This document shows positions 23,595-30,809 of a DNA stretch of 57,861 nt, piece by piece (the first letter of the stretch is position 1; every line of letters starts with the position of its first letter). Both the position numbers and the translations under genes were made by a program. The stretch comes from Chloroflexota bacterium (lineage in GTDB: Bacteria > Chloroflexota > Limnocylindria > QHBO01), in the NCBI GenBank assembly GCA_038040195.1, contig JBBPIR010000001.1:750036-807896 (forward strand), given 5' to 3'. The notes under the pieces are model-generated. The model saw only the letters and a list, made by a program, of their open reading frames with translations, made no database searches and was not told the origin of the DNA.

Positions 23595-24721
23595 CCCGGC
23601 GCCTCCCGGTTGCCCGCGGGTGGCGCGCTTTCCTCGATCAGCTGCTCACCCTGCGGGAAGCGGGCCTTGAGGCGGACCGCCATGGCCACCACGATCAGGT
23701 ACACGATCACGAAGGTCGTCGCCTTGTCGATCGGGTCGCTGATCAGCCCCTGCCCGGTGGTCGCGGCGTAGATGTCCACCCCGGCCTGGCGGAAGGCGGC
23801 CACCAGGAAGTCGGTGCCGGCGCCGGTCACCCCGCCGAATACACCCGCCGCGATGGGCGCGCTGATGAGGGCGGCGACGATCCCGGTCGCCACCCCGGTC
23901 ACCACCGCGTAGGCGGCGGTGAGGTCACGCCGCCCGAACAGCAGCGCGAAGACCCCCAGCACGGCGGCCACGACCAGCAGAATGGCCACGTAGCCCAGCA
24001 CCAGGAACAGCTGGTTGTCGCTCGACGGCAGCGGGTTGATGTCGGTCTGGAAGATGAGCCGGTAGCCGACAGACGCCAGCCATGCCAGGCCGATGATGAT
24101 GCCGCCCACCACTACCCCGGCGATCACCAGTTGGCCGGTTGAGCGGTTGGTCCGGGGTCGCATGAGCCCCCAGCGTCCGGCCAGGCCGGCCGCGATGCCG
24201 ATCACCGCCGCCACCACCGCGAACGCGGCCGCCGGTGGGTACTGGAACGGCGGCGGTATGACGTACGACCACAGGATGTTGCCCAGGAACCCCGTTGCCG
24301 CTCCAGCGACCGGCCCGGCCACGACCCCGACCAGGATGGTGCCGATGGAGTCGAGGTAAATCGGGATCTTCAGGGCCGCCGCGACCGTCTGGCCGAGCAC
24401 GATGTTGATCGCGATCGCGAATGGCATGAGCACGATCACGCGCAGCGTGAACTGGCGGGACAGAGACTCCAGGCGCCCGGTCTGGATCTTCTCCAGCGCA
24501 AAGGTCACCGCCGCGCCAACGAGCAGGGCCACGGCCAGGATGAGGGCGAACGAGTTCGCGGCGGTGGGGTAGGCGCCGGTGTTCGGATCCACCGTCGGAT
24601 CGCCGAACTGGCCAAAGGCCACGATCCCGGCCAGGGTGGCGATCAAAAACGCCACCACCCCGGCTGCCACGCGCAGCCCGCCCGACCCGCCGGCCCGCGC
24701 AGGGTTGTCCATGCTGGTCAT
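23591..24721 (-). CDS. ECF transporter substrate-binding (S) component
   Basis: 376 residues, larger than a minimal six-helix S component (about 190), with about ten hydrophobic helices. The central region PIYLDSIGTILVGVVAGPVA then GAATGFLGNILWSY carries the small-residue, Asp-Ser-IGT pattern of ECF S proteins. Start ATG 24721 has GAGGAGGAGGAG directly upstream. It precedes ecfT and both ATPases in one operon and follows a nucleoside hydrolase, so a nucleoside or a nucleobase-like vitamin is the suggested substrate; this is inferred from context only. Confidence 0.82.
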   Translation of the reverse strand: MTSMDNPARAGGSGGLRVAAGVVAFLIATLAGIVAFGQFGDPTVDPNTGAYPTAANSFALILAVALLVGAAVTFALEKIQTGRLESLSRQFTLRVIVLMPFAIAINIVLGQTVAAALKIPIYLDSIGTILVGVVAGPVAGAATGFLGNILWSYVIPPPFQYPPAAAFAVVAAVIGIAAGLAGRWGLMRPRTNRSTGQLVIAGVVVGGIIIGLAWLASVGYRLIFQTDINPLPSSDNQLFLVLGYVAILLVVAAVLGVFALLFGRRDLTAAYAVVTGVATGIVAALISAPIAAGVFGGVTGAGTDFLVAAFRQAGVDIYAATTGQGLISDPIDKATTFVIVYLIVVAMAVRLKARFPQGEQLIEESAPPAGNREAPG

Positions 24722-24754
24722 CGGTCTCCTCCTCCTCGGTGCTTGAGTTCGGCG

Positions 24755-25720
24755 TCAGGCAACCGCCTGCGCCAGGCGTTCCAGGATCTCCTCGCGCATG
24801 GCAGGGGCGTCAATGGCCATGGCCACGTTGAGCATCGGCCGCGGATCGTCGTCGGCGGGACGGATCGTACCGGCGGTCGTCACGTCAGCCGAGGTGTCGC
24901 ACACGAGCCGGCGGTCGCGGCTGTCGGTCACCAGGTCGGGCCGCAGCAGGGCTCCGACCAGGGTGACCGCGTCGTGCAGGTAGCAGCCGTCGATGCCGTC
25001 GGCCACCCGGTGGTAGCCGACGTAGAAGCGGATCGCGTCGCGCACCACGCCGGCCAGTTCGCTCTCCGGCAGCCGATCGAGGTCGTCGAGGGTGAAGACC
25101 GCCTGCTGGGTGGCGTCCAGCGGGAAGACGCGGTCCAGCGACCCGCTGGACAGGCAGATCTCGGCCGCCTCCGGATCCACGCACGCGTTCCACTCGCCGG
25201 TCTCGGTCGTGTTGCCCCGCACCCGCAGGGCGCCGCCCATCCAGACCACCTCCCGTGCCCCGCCCGCCAGGTCGACCCCGTTCTGCGCAGCGGACGCGAT
25301 GTTGGTCAGCGGCCCGGTGGCCACGATCGTCATCTGGCCCGGGTGGCGGGTCAGGTGAGCCTCGAGGTAGCGGGCGGCCGGCACGGCCGTGAAGTCGGTC
25401 GTCTCGAGCGCCCGCTGCTCGCCTCGCAGCTCGGCGTAGCCGGTCCCGGTTGGCCCGTGGGTCTCGGGAGCGGTGCGCAGGCGACGGCTCAGAGGACGCG
25501 CCGCCCCGATGGAAACGGGGACGTCGGCACGGCCCACCAACTGGAGCAGGGTCCCGGTGTTTCGGGCCACGTATTGAAGCTCGACGTTGCCGGCCACGCA
25601 GGTCACGCCCCGCAGGGCCAGCTCCGGGGCAGTGGCCGCGATGAGCAGCGCCACCATGTCGTCGATCCCGGTGTCGACGTCCAAAACTACAGGGCGCCGA
25701 TCCGCGGAGTCCTCGGGCAT
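24755..25720 (-). CDS. Inosine-uridine-preferring nucleoside hydrolase family
   Basis: 321 residues from ATG 25720. VVLDVDTGIDDMVALL is the calcium-binding DxDxxxDD signature; TIVATGPLTNIASA and GGALRVRGNTTETGEWNA carry the ribose-binding Thr/Asn; CYLHDAVTL supplies the leaving-group histidine. Hydrolyses ribonucleosides to ribose and base. ATG 25729 is also in frame but overlaps the -10 box TAGGAT, so 25720 is preferred. It sits directly before the ECF S component, suggesting uptake plus cleavage of nucleosides. Confidence 0.9.
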   Translation of the reverse strand: MPEDSADRRPVVLDVDTGIDDMVALLIAATAPELALRGVTCVAGNVELQYVARNTGTLLQLVGRADVPVSIGAARPLSRRLRTAPETHGPTGTGYAELRGEQRALETTDFTAVPAARYLEAHLTRHPGQMTIVATGPLTNIASAAQNGVDLAGGAREVVWMGGALRVRGNTTETGEWNACVDPEAAEICLSSGSLDRVFPLDATQQAVFTLDDLDRLPESELAGVVRDAIRFYVGYHRVADGIDGCYLHDAVTLVGALLRPDLVTDSRDRRLVCDTSADVTTAGTIRPADDDPRPMLNVAMAIDAPAMREEILERLAQAVA

Positions 25721-25727
25721 CGGCCGC

Positions 25728-25733
25728 ATCCTA
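25728..25733 (-). promoter_or_regulatory. -10 box TAGGAT for nucleoside hydrolase-ECF operon
   Basis: 7 nt before ATG 25720. Its TAG is the stop codon of the upstream HMG-CoA lyase gene. Confidence 0.5.
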
Positions 25734-26633
25734 CGCCGGCCAATCCCCGGCCTGGCCCACCTTGGAGGCCAGCGGCCGGCCGAGCGCCCCGCTGATGAAG
25801 CGAGCCGCGGCCAGGACGCCATCCAGGTCCACCCCGTGGCGCAGGCCCTCGCGGTCGAGCAGGTAGACGAGGTCCTCGGTCGCCAGGTTGCCGGCCGCGC
25901 CGGGCGCGTAGGGGCAGCCCCCGGTTCCACCCGTGCTGGCATCGAAGCAGCGGATGCCCAGGCCGATGGCGGTCGCCACGTTGGCGACCGCGGTGCCGCG
26001 CGTGTCATGGAAGTGCATCGCCAAACGGTCAGGACCGATGCCCGCGCCCTGGAGGGCGCCGGTCACCCGTCGCACGTCGGCGGGCCCAGCTACCCCGATC
26101 GTGTCGCCGATGCTCAGCTCGTCCACCCCCAGCTCGAGCAAGCGCTGGGCGACGTCCGCCACCGCGCTCTCGGCGATCGGTCCCTCGTACGGGCAGCCGA
26201 ACGCAGTGGAAACGTAGCCGCGGGCCCACCAGCCCGCTCGCCGGGCGTGGTCGATCACGGGCCGGAACGCGTCGAGCGACTCGGCAATCGACATCCCGAT
26301 GTTGTGGTGGGTGAACGATTCGGAGGCCGCAGTGAACACGCACACCGCGTCCGCCCCAGCCACGACGGCGCGCTCCAGGCCGCGGGCATTGGGCACCAGC
26401 ACCGGATAGCGGACGCCCGGCCGTCGTTCCAGGCGCGGCAGCAGGTCGTCGGCGTCGGCCAGCTGCGGGATGGCGCCGGGTGCCACGAACGAGGTGGCCT
26501 CGATCTCGCGCAGACCGGCATCGACGAGCAATGCGATGAAGCTGAGCTTGGTCTCGGTCGGGATCGGCTGCGCCTCGTTCTGGAGCCCGTCCCGCGGTCC
26601 CACCTCGTAGATCCGGACGTCGACGTGGGTCAT
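25731..26633 (-). CDS. Hydroxymethylglutaryl-CoA lyase
   Basis: 300 residues. DRE-TIM fold: IYEVGPRDGLQNEAQPIPTE (catalytic Arg-Asp at the N-terminus), SFVAPGAIPQLADAD, AMHFHDTRGTAVANV (metal His-x-His), and the C-terminal TGGTGGCPYAPGAAGNLATE, whose GGCPYAPGA loop with its cysteine is the HMG-CoA lyase signature. Splits HMG-CoA into acetoacetate and acetyl-CoA, last step of leucine breakdown. Directly downstream of the biotin-carboxylase subunit. Confidence 0.93.
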   Translation of the reverse strand: MTHVDVRIYEVGPRDGLQNEAQPIPTETKLSFIALLVDAGLREIEATSFVAPGAIPQLADADDLLPRLERRPGVRYPVLVPNARGLERAVVAGADAVCVFTAASESFTHHNIGMSIAESLDAFRPVIDHARRAGWWARGYVSTAFGCPYEGPIAESAVADVAQRLLELGVDELSIGDTIGVAGPADVRRVTGALQGAGIGPDRLAMHFHDTRGTAVANVATAIGLGIRCFDASTGGTGGCPYAPGAAGNLATEDLVYLLDREGLRHGVDLDGVLAAARFISGALGRPLASKVGQAGDWPA

Positions 26634-26642
26634 GGCCGGGGC

Positions 26643-26648
26643 ATCCTA
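26643..26648 (-). promoter_or_regulatory. -10 box TAGGAT for HMG-CoA lyase
   Basis: 9 nt before ATG 26633; again the TAG is the stop codon of the upstream gene. Confidence 0.5.
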
Positions 26649-28643
26649 CGCCGACACTTCGGCCAGCAGGTCGCCGCGCTGGACCTGGTCCCCTTCGTGG
26701 ACGTGGACCGCCGTCACGGTTCCGGCCAACGGGGAGCTGACCGCGTGCTCCATCTTCATGGCCTCGATCACGATGACCGGTTCGTGCGCCGGCACGCGCG
26801 CTCCGGGGCCGTGCCGGACGGCAAGCACGCGTCCCGGCATCGGGGCGCTGAGCAGGGCCGTCCCCTCGCCGTGCGCGTGGCGGACGGCCTCCTCGATCGC
26901 CGGCGGGCGGGCCAGACCGAACTCGAGCGACTGGCCTTCGACGTCGACGTAGACGACGTCGCCATGCCTGGCCATGGCTGGCCTGCCGGCTGACGCATCG
27001 GCTGGCTCCACGGTGCGCGTCTCCTCTCCGTGGACGAGGCGCACGGCGGCCGGGGCGTTGGTCCGCCACCCGCCGCCCCATGGGCCAGCGTCCTCCGCCA
27101 CAAGGAGCGCGGCCGCGGCTTTCCAGGCGGCCTCCGGCGGCGCCACCGGCCCGGGCAGGACGAGCTTGGTGAGGGTGTCGGTTCGCATCTCCCCGGCCTT
27201 GAAGGCGGGCTGGTCGGCGAGCCAGCGCAGGAAGCGCAGGTTGGTCCGGACGCCCAGGAGCTGCGTCTCGGCCAGGGCATCCCGAAGCCGCCGCACGGCC
27301 GCCGCCCGGGTGGGGGCGTGGGCGATGACCTTGGCCAGCAGCGGGTCGTATCGGTCCGGGACGACGTCGCCCAGGCGGACACCCGCGTCGACCCGGATGC
27401 CCTCTCCCGCAGGCCAGCGCAGCTCGACCACCCGGCCGCTGGCGGGCAGGAACCCGTGTTCGGGGTCCTCGGCGTACAGGCGGGCCTCGATCGCGTGGCC
27501 GCGCGGGCGCACCGAGGCCTGGTCAAAACCCAGCCGCTCGCCCGCCGCGATCCGCAGCTGGTCCTCGACCAGGTCGCGCCCAGTGACCGCCTCGGTGACC
27601 GGGTGCTCGACCTGGAGCCGGGTGTTCATCTCCAGGAAGTGATAGCCCCCTTCATCGGTCAGGAGGAATTCGACCGTGCCTGCCCCGACGTAGCCCGATG
27701 CGCCGGCCACCGCCACAGCCGCCGCCCCCAGAGCCTCACGCAGCTCCCGGCTCACCGATGGCGCGGGCGTCTCCTCCACGATCTTCTGCTGGCGCCGCTG
27801 AGCGCTGCAGTCGCGCTCCCCCAGGTGGACACCGTGGCCGTCGGCGTCGAACAGGACCTGGACCTCCACGTGGCGCGCGCCCTCCAGGAGGCGCTCGAGG
27901 ATGAGCCGATCGTCCCCGAAGGCCGCTTTCGCCTCGCGCCGGCTGGCCGCCAGCTCGGTCGCCAGCTGCTCCGCCGAGCGCGCGACTCGCATGCCCTTGC
28001 CGCCTCCGCCGGCGGCGGGCTTGACCAGCAGCGGGAAGCCGATCTCCCCGGCCGCCTCGGCTAGGGCGGCGTCGTCCTGGGCCGGACCGTCGTAGCCGGG
28101 CACCACTGCCACGCCGTGTCGGACGGCGAGCCGGCGCGCCGCCGCCTTGTCGCCCATGGCTCGGATGGCCTCGGGCGGGGGCCCGATCCAGATCAGGCCG
28201 GCGGCGGTGACGGCGGCGGCGAAGTCGGGGTTCTCGGCCAGGAAGCCGTACCCGGGATGGATCGCATCAGCGCCGCCACGGCGGGCAGCCTCGAGCACCG
28301 CCTCGGCGTCGAGGTAGGCGCTGATGGGCAGCGCAAGATCGCTGCCCTCGGGCGGCGGCTCGTCGGGCGCATGGACGCGGACCACGCGCATCCCGAGCCG
28401 ACGGACGGTGCGCGCGATCCGCTCAGCGATCTCGCCCCGGTTGGCGATCAGGACGGCGCCGATTTGACGCGCCCCGCCATCCGTTGGCGAGCTGGTAACC
28501 GCTTCCAGAGCGCCGCGGAGGATGCGTATCCGGCCGCCGACGCGGGTCCCAGGCAATCGGCCGCCGGCGATCCAGCGTTGGACGGTGCGGACCGTGACCC
28601 CGAGCTCCTGGGCGACCTCGCGGGGCGTCAGCTCGTCGCGCAC
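26646..28643 (-). CDS. Biotin carboxylase-BCCP subunit (methylcrotonyl-CoA carboxylase alpha type) with N-terminal DNA-binding HTH
   Basis: 665 residues from GTG 28643. Residues 5-45 (LTPREVAQELGVTVRTVQRW, then IAGGRLPGTRVGGRIRI) form an excisionase/MerR-like helix-turn-helix with wing. After a short linker the biotin carboxylase begins at about 60 (VLIANRGEIAERIARTVRRL), with ATP-grasp loop KPAAGGGGKGMRV and EMNTRLQVEHPVTE. BCCP closes the protein with biotinyl Lys 630 in EAMKMEH. No ATG, GTG or TTG occurs between the HTH and the carboxylase, so the fusion appears real. Two palindromic candidate operators lie directly upstream. Pairs with the carboxyltransferase at 30810; leucine pathway. 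Confidence 0.93.
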   Translation of the reverse strand: MRDELTPREVAQELGVTVRTVQRWIAGGRLPGTRVGGRIRILRGALEAVTSSPTDGGARQIGAVLIANRGEIAERIARTVRRLGMRVVRVHAPDEPPPEGSDLALPISAYLDAEAVLEAARRGGADAIHPGYGFLAENPDFAAAVTAAGLIWIGPPPEAIRAMGDKAAARRLAVRHGVAVVPGYDGPAQDDAALAEAAGEIGFPLLVKPAAGGGGKGMRVARSAEQLATELAASRREAKAAFGDDRLILERLLEGARHVEVQVLFDADGHGVHLGERDCSAQRRQQKIVEETPAPSVSRELREALGAAAVAVAGASGYVGAGTVEFLLTDEGGYHFLEMNTRLQVEHPVTEAVTGRDLVEDQLRIAAGERLGFDQASVRPRGHAIEARLYAEDPEHGFLPASGRVVELRWPAGEGIRVDAGVRLGDVVPDRYDPLLAKVIAHAPTRAAAVRRLRDALAETQLLGVRTNLRFLRWLADQPAFKAGEMRTDTLTKLVLPGPVAPPEAAWKAAAALLVAEDAGPWGGGWRTNAPAAVRLVHGEETRTVEPADASAGRPAMARHGDVVYVDVEGQSLEFGLARPPAIEEAVRHAHGEGTALLSAPMPGRVLAVRHGPGARVPAHEPVIVIEAMKMEHAVSSPLAGTVTAVHVHEGDQVQRGDLLAEVSA

Positions 28644-28649
28644 GTCGCG

Positions 28650-28655
28650 ATTGTC
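28650..28655 (-). promoter_or_regulatory. -10 box GACAAT for HTH-biotin carboxylase
   Basis: 6 nt before GTG 28643 on the minus strand; the candidate operator at 28691 then lies about 48 nt upstream of transcription start. Confidence 0.45.
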
Positions 28656-28690
28656 GCAGGCGCCCTCATGGGCTGCGCCGATGTCGGCGA

Positions 28691-28709
28691 GTTACCGGTG
28701 ACTGGTAAC
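28691..28709. promoter_or_regulatory. 19-bp near-perfect palindrome GTTACCGGTGACTGGTAAC (operator O1)
   Basis: Eight of nine base pairs are symmetric around a central G. It lies 48 nt upstream of the HTH-carboxylase start. Symmetry suits a dimeric HTH protein, and the fused HTH domain is the obvious candidate; binding is inferred. Confidence 0.6.
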
Positions 28710-28783
28710 CCGCACGGCGCCCAAGATTTCGGCACGCACAGTCACGCCTGACTGGCTGACCTGGGAATCCGCGTGGCCATCCC

Positions 28784-28802
28784 ATTACCAGTCATACGTG
28801 AT
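28784..28802. promoter_or_regulatory. Second, weaker operator-like site (O2)
   Basis: ATTACCAGTCATACGTGAT matches the O1 consensus at 13 of 19 positions, with the left half TTACCAGTCA nearly complete. It lies between the stop of the hydratase gene and O1. The rest of 28644-28826 shows nothing else. Confidence 0.45.
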
Positions 28803-28826
28803 TGACCAGAGGCTTACGGGGGCGGC

Positions 28827-29615
28827 TCAACGCCTCCACGACGGGTCGCGCTTGTCGAGGAACGCGGACAGCCCCTCCTGGCCCTCCGGGCTGGTGCGCT
28901 GGCGCGCGATGGCAGCCACGGTCAGGGCGCGGGCCTGGGCCATCGGCTGGCCGCGGAGACGGCGGATGAGTGCCTTCGCCTCGCGAACCGCGGTCGGTCC
29001 GGCGGCCAGGATCTCGTCCACCAGCTCCGCCAGCCGCCGGTCGAGGGCGGCTTCGTCGGCCACCACCTCGTGCACCAGGCCGATCTCCCGGGCTCGCCCA
29101 GCATCGAATCGGCTCCCGGGCAGGAACAGCGCACGCGCCTGGCTTACGCCGATCTTGGCCACCGCATAGGGGCCGATGACTGCCGGCAGGATTCCCAGCC
29201 GGGTCTCGGTGAAGCCGAAGGTCGCGTCCGCGGTCGAGACCACGATGTCGGACACGGCGCACAGGCCCATGCCGCCCCCCAGTGCCGCGCCCTGGACGCG
29301 GGTGACGACCGGGACCGGGCACGTGTCGATCGTCTCGAGCATGGTGGCCAGCACGCCAGCGTCAGCCTCATTGGCCGCGACGTCCATGTCGGCTGCGACG
29401 CGCAACCACGCAACGTCGGCACCGGCACAGAACACCGAACCTTCCCCGGCCAGCACCACGGCCCGCAGGGTCTCGGGTGGCTCGGTCGCGAGTGTCGCGA
29501 AGGCATCGGTCAGCGCCGCGATGAGGTCCGCATTGAAGGCGTTGCGCACCTGGGGCCGCGCCAGCACGACGCGGGCCACCGTACCCGAGCGCTCGAGGCG
29601 CAGCGGCCCACTCAT
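28827..29615 (-). CDS. Enoyl-CoA hydratase/isomerase family protein (probable methylglutaconyl-CoA hydratase)
   Basis: 262 residues. Crotonase fold: VVLAGEGSVFCAGADVAWLR (first oxyanion loop), VQGAALGGGMGLCAVSDIVV (second loop) and FGFTETRLGILPAVIGPYA with the catalytic Glu. The family also includes ordinary enoyl-CoA hydratases; the position between carboxylase subunits and next to HMG-CoA lyase supports 3-methylglutaconyl-CoA hydration in leucine breakdown. Starts within the stop of the SseB-like gene (ATGA). Confidence 0.9.
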   Translation of the reverse strand: MSGPLRLERSGTVARVVLARPQVRNAFNADLIAALTDAFATLATEPPETLRAVVLAGEGSVFCAGADVAWLRVAADMDVAANEADAGVLATMLETIDTCPVPVVTRVQGAALGGGMGLCAVSDIVVSTADATFGFTETRLGILPAVIGPYAVAKIGVSQARALFLPGSRFDAGRAREIGLVHEVVADEAALDRRLAELVDEILAAGPTAVREAKALIRRLRGQPMAQARALTVAAIARQRTSPEGQEGLSAFLDKRDPSWRR

Positions 29616-30418
29616 CGGTGGCCGCGATGGAACGGGTCCGCCACCGCCCGGACGCTACCTAGCAGCGGTTCCGCCAGCCAACGGGCGTCCATGTCCTCCG
29701 GGAGCGGAGGCAACGGCCCGCCGCCCCCCACCAGGCCCAGCAGCAGGCGCCATCCATCCCCGGTGTCGCTCTCGACCAGGTAGGCCTCCCGGATCCCCGG
29801 CCAGCCGGCCAGGTCGGCGGCCAGCCGGCGCTCGGCCTCGCGAGCCTCCGGCCCCGGCAGCCGTACCCGGATCGAGTGCCCGCCATCGGCGGAGGCGAGC
29901 GGTTCGTCGCTTCCCGGCAGGCGGCCGGCCGCCAGGTCCGCGATCTCATCCGGTTCGAACCGGTAGGGAATCGGCCCGGCGGGATCCAGGATCACGGGCA
30001 GCCCGGCCGCGGCCAGGTTGGCCAGCGCGATCCGCGCCGGCAGGGCCAGGGAGCTGGATCCCAGCGGCGACCAGGCCGCCATCGCCGCGTGTGAACCGAA
30101 CGCGACGCTCACCGACGAGCCGTCCGGGGCGCGAGCCAGCAGGACGCCAACTTCCACTTCTTGCTCGTCGTCAACCACCTGCTCGACCGCCTCACGAGCC
30201 TCCTTTTCGGCGCCCGGTGGCACGGGCAGGAGCAACGTGGCCGCCCCGATCGCCCGGTAGAACGCCTGGAGCGGGGCCGGATCGTCACCGCCCTCCGCGT
30301 CCCTTGCGGCAATGGCCGCCTCGTACAGAGCGGCCGCGCTCTCTTCCAGGGTCCCGCTGGGGACGCCGCGGGCATGGGAGCCGGGGATTGGCCGGTCCTC
30401 TGCCGGACGCTCGGTCAT
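29612..30418 (-). CDS. SseB-like domain protein
   Basis: 268 residues from ATG 30418 (the in-frame GTG at 30424 is closer to the -10 box). Residues about 30-150 read like the SseB N-terminal domain (LQAFYRAIGAATLLLPVPPG, VGVLLARAPDGSSVSVAFGS, LALPARIALANLAAAGLPVI) and the rest like the SseB C-terminal domain (RRLAADLAGWPGIREAYLVE). SseB was named for serine sensitivity in enterobacteria; its biochemical role is unclear. No signal peptide. Its place between carboxylase beta and hydratase genes is probably operon convenience. Confidence 0.7.
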   Translation of the reverse strand: MTERPAEDRPIPGSHARGVPSGTLEESAAALYEAAIAARDAEGGDDPAPLQAFYRAIGAATLLLPVPPGAEKEAREAVEQVVDDEQEVEVGVLLARAPDGSSVSVAFGSHAAMAAWSPLGSSSLALPARIALANLAAAGLPVILDPAGPIPYRFEPDEIADLAAGRLPGSDEPLASADGGHSIRVRLPGPEAREAERRLAADLAGWPGIREAYLVESDTGDGWRLLLGLVGGGGPLPPLPEDMDARWLAEPLLGSVRAVADPFHRGHR

Positions 30419-30425
30419 CCCCACC

Positions 30426-30431
30426 AGCCTA
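30426..30431 (-). promoter_or_regulatory. -10 box TAGGCT for SseB-like gene
   Basis: 7 nt before ATG 30418. Confidence 0.5.
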
Positions 30432-30455
30432 CCGTAGGTGGGCGGTGGGTCAGGC

Positions 30456-30755
30456 TTAGTCCTCCGAACGCTCGGGCGGCTCCGTCGGCCGAGTCCTCTC
30501 AGCAGCCGGTGCTGCCGGCTCGGATGTCTCAGCCTTTGGAGCTGCCTGAGCCGTCGCCGCAGCCACCGGTGCCACCGCGCGTCCGCGCCGCTGGGCGCCG
30601 AACAGGACCGTGATCAAACCAACCGCCGCGACGATGATGCCGGCCCACGGCTGATAGGGATCCAACCAATCCATGAACCTCAACTGGAGGCCAAGGCTGG
30701 GCAGCACCAGCGAGCCGACTCCGAGGATGACGAGGAGGACACCCAGGCTGATCAT
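30456..30755 (-). CDS. Small two-helix membrane protein
   Basis: 99 residues. Helix 1 is ISLGVLLVILGVGSLVLPSL; a short loop QLRFMDWLDPYQPW follows; helix 2 is AGIIVAAVGLITVLFGA; then a basic stop and an Ala/Pro/Glu-rich disordered tail ending PPERSED. SD GGAGGG lies 9 nt before the ATG. Similar small proteins with a WLDPYQPW-type loop are annotated only as DUFs; I cannot assign a function. Lies between carboxyltransferase and SseB-like genes, same strand. Confidence 0.7.
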   Translation of the reverse strand: MISLGVLLVILGVGSLVLPSLGLQLRFMDWLDPYQPWAGIIVAAVGLITVLFGAQRRGRAVAPVAAATAQAAPKAETSEPAAPAAERTRPTEPPERSED

Positions 30756-30809
30756 CGTTTAGTCCCTCCGTATGGCTTAGGGCGTAGCCGGACCAGAGTC
30801 TAGCCGTCC

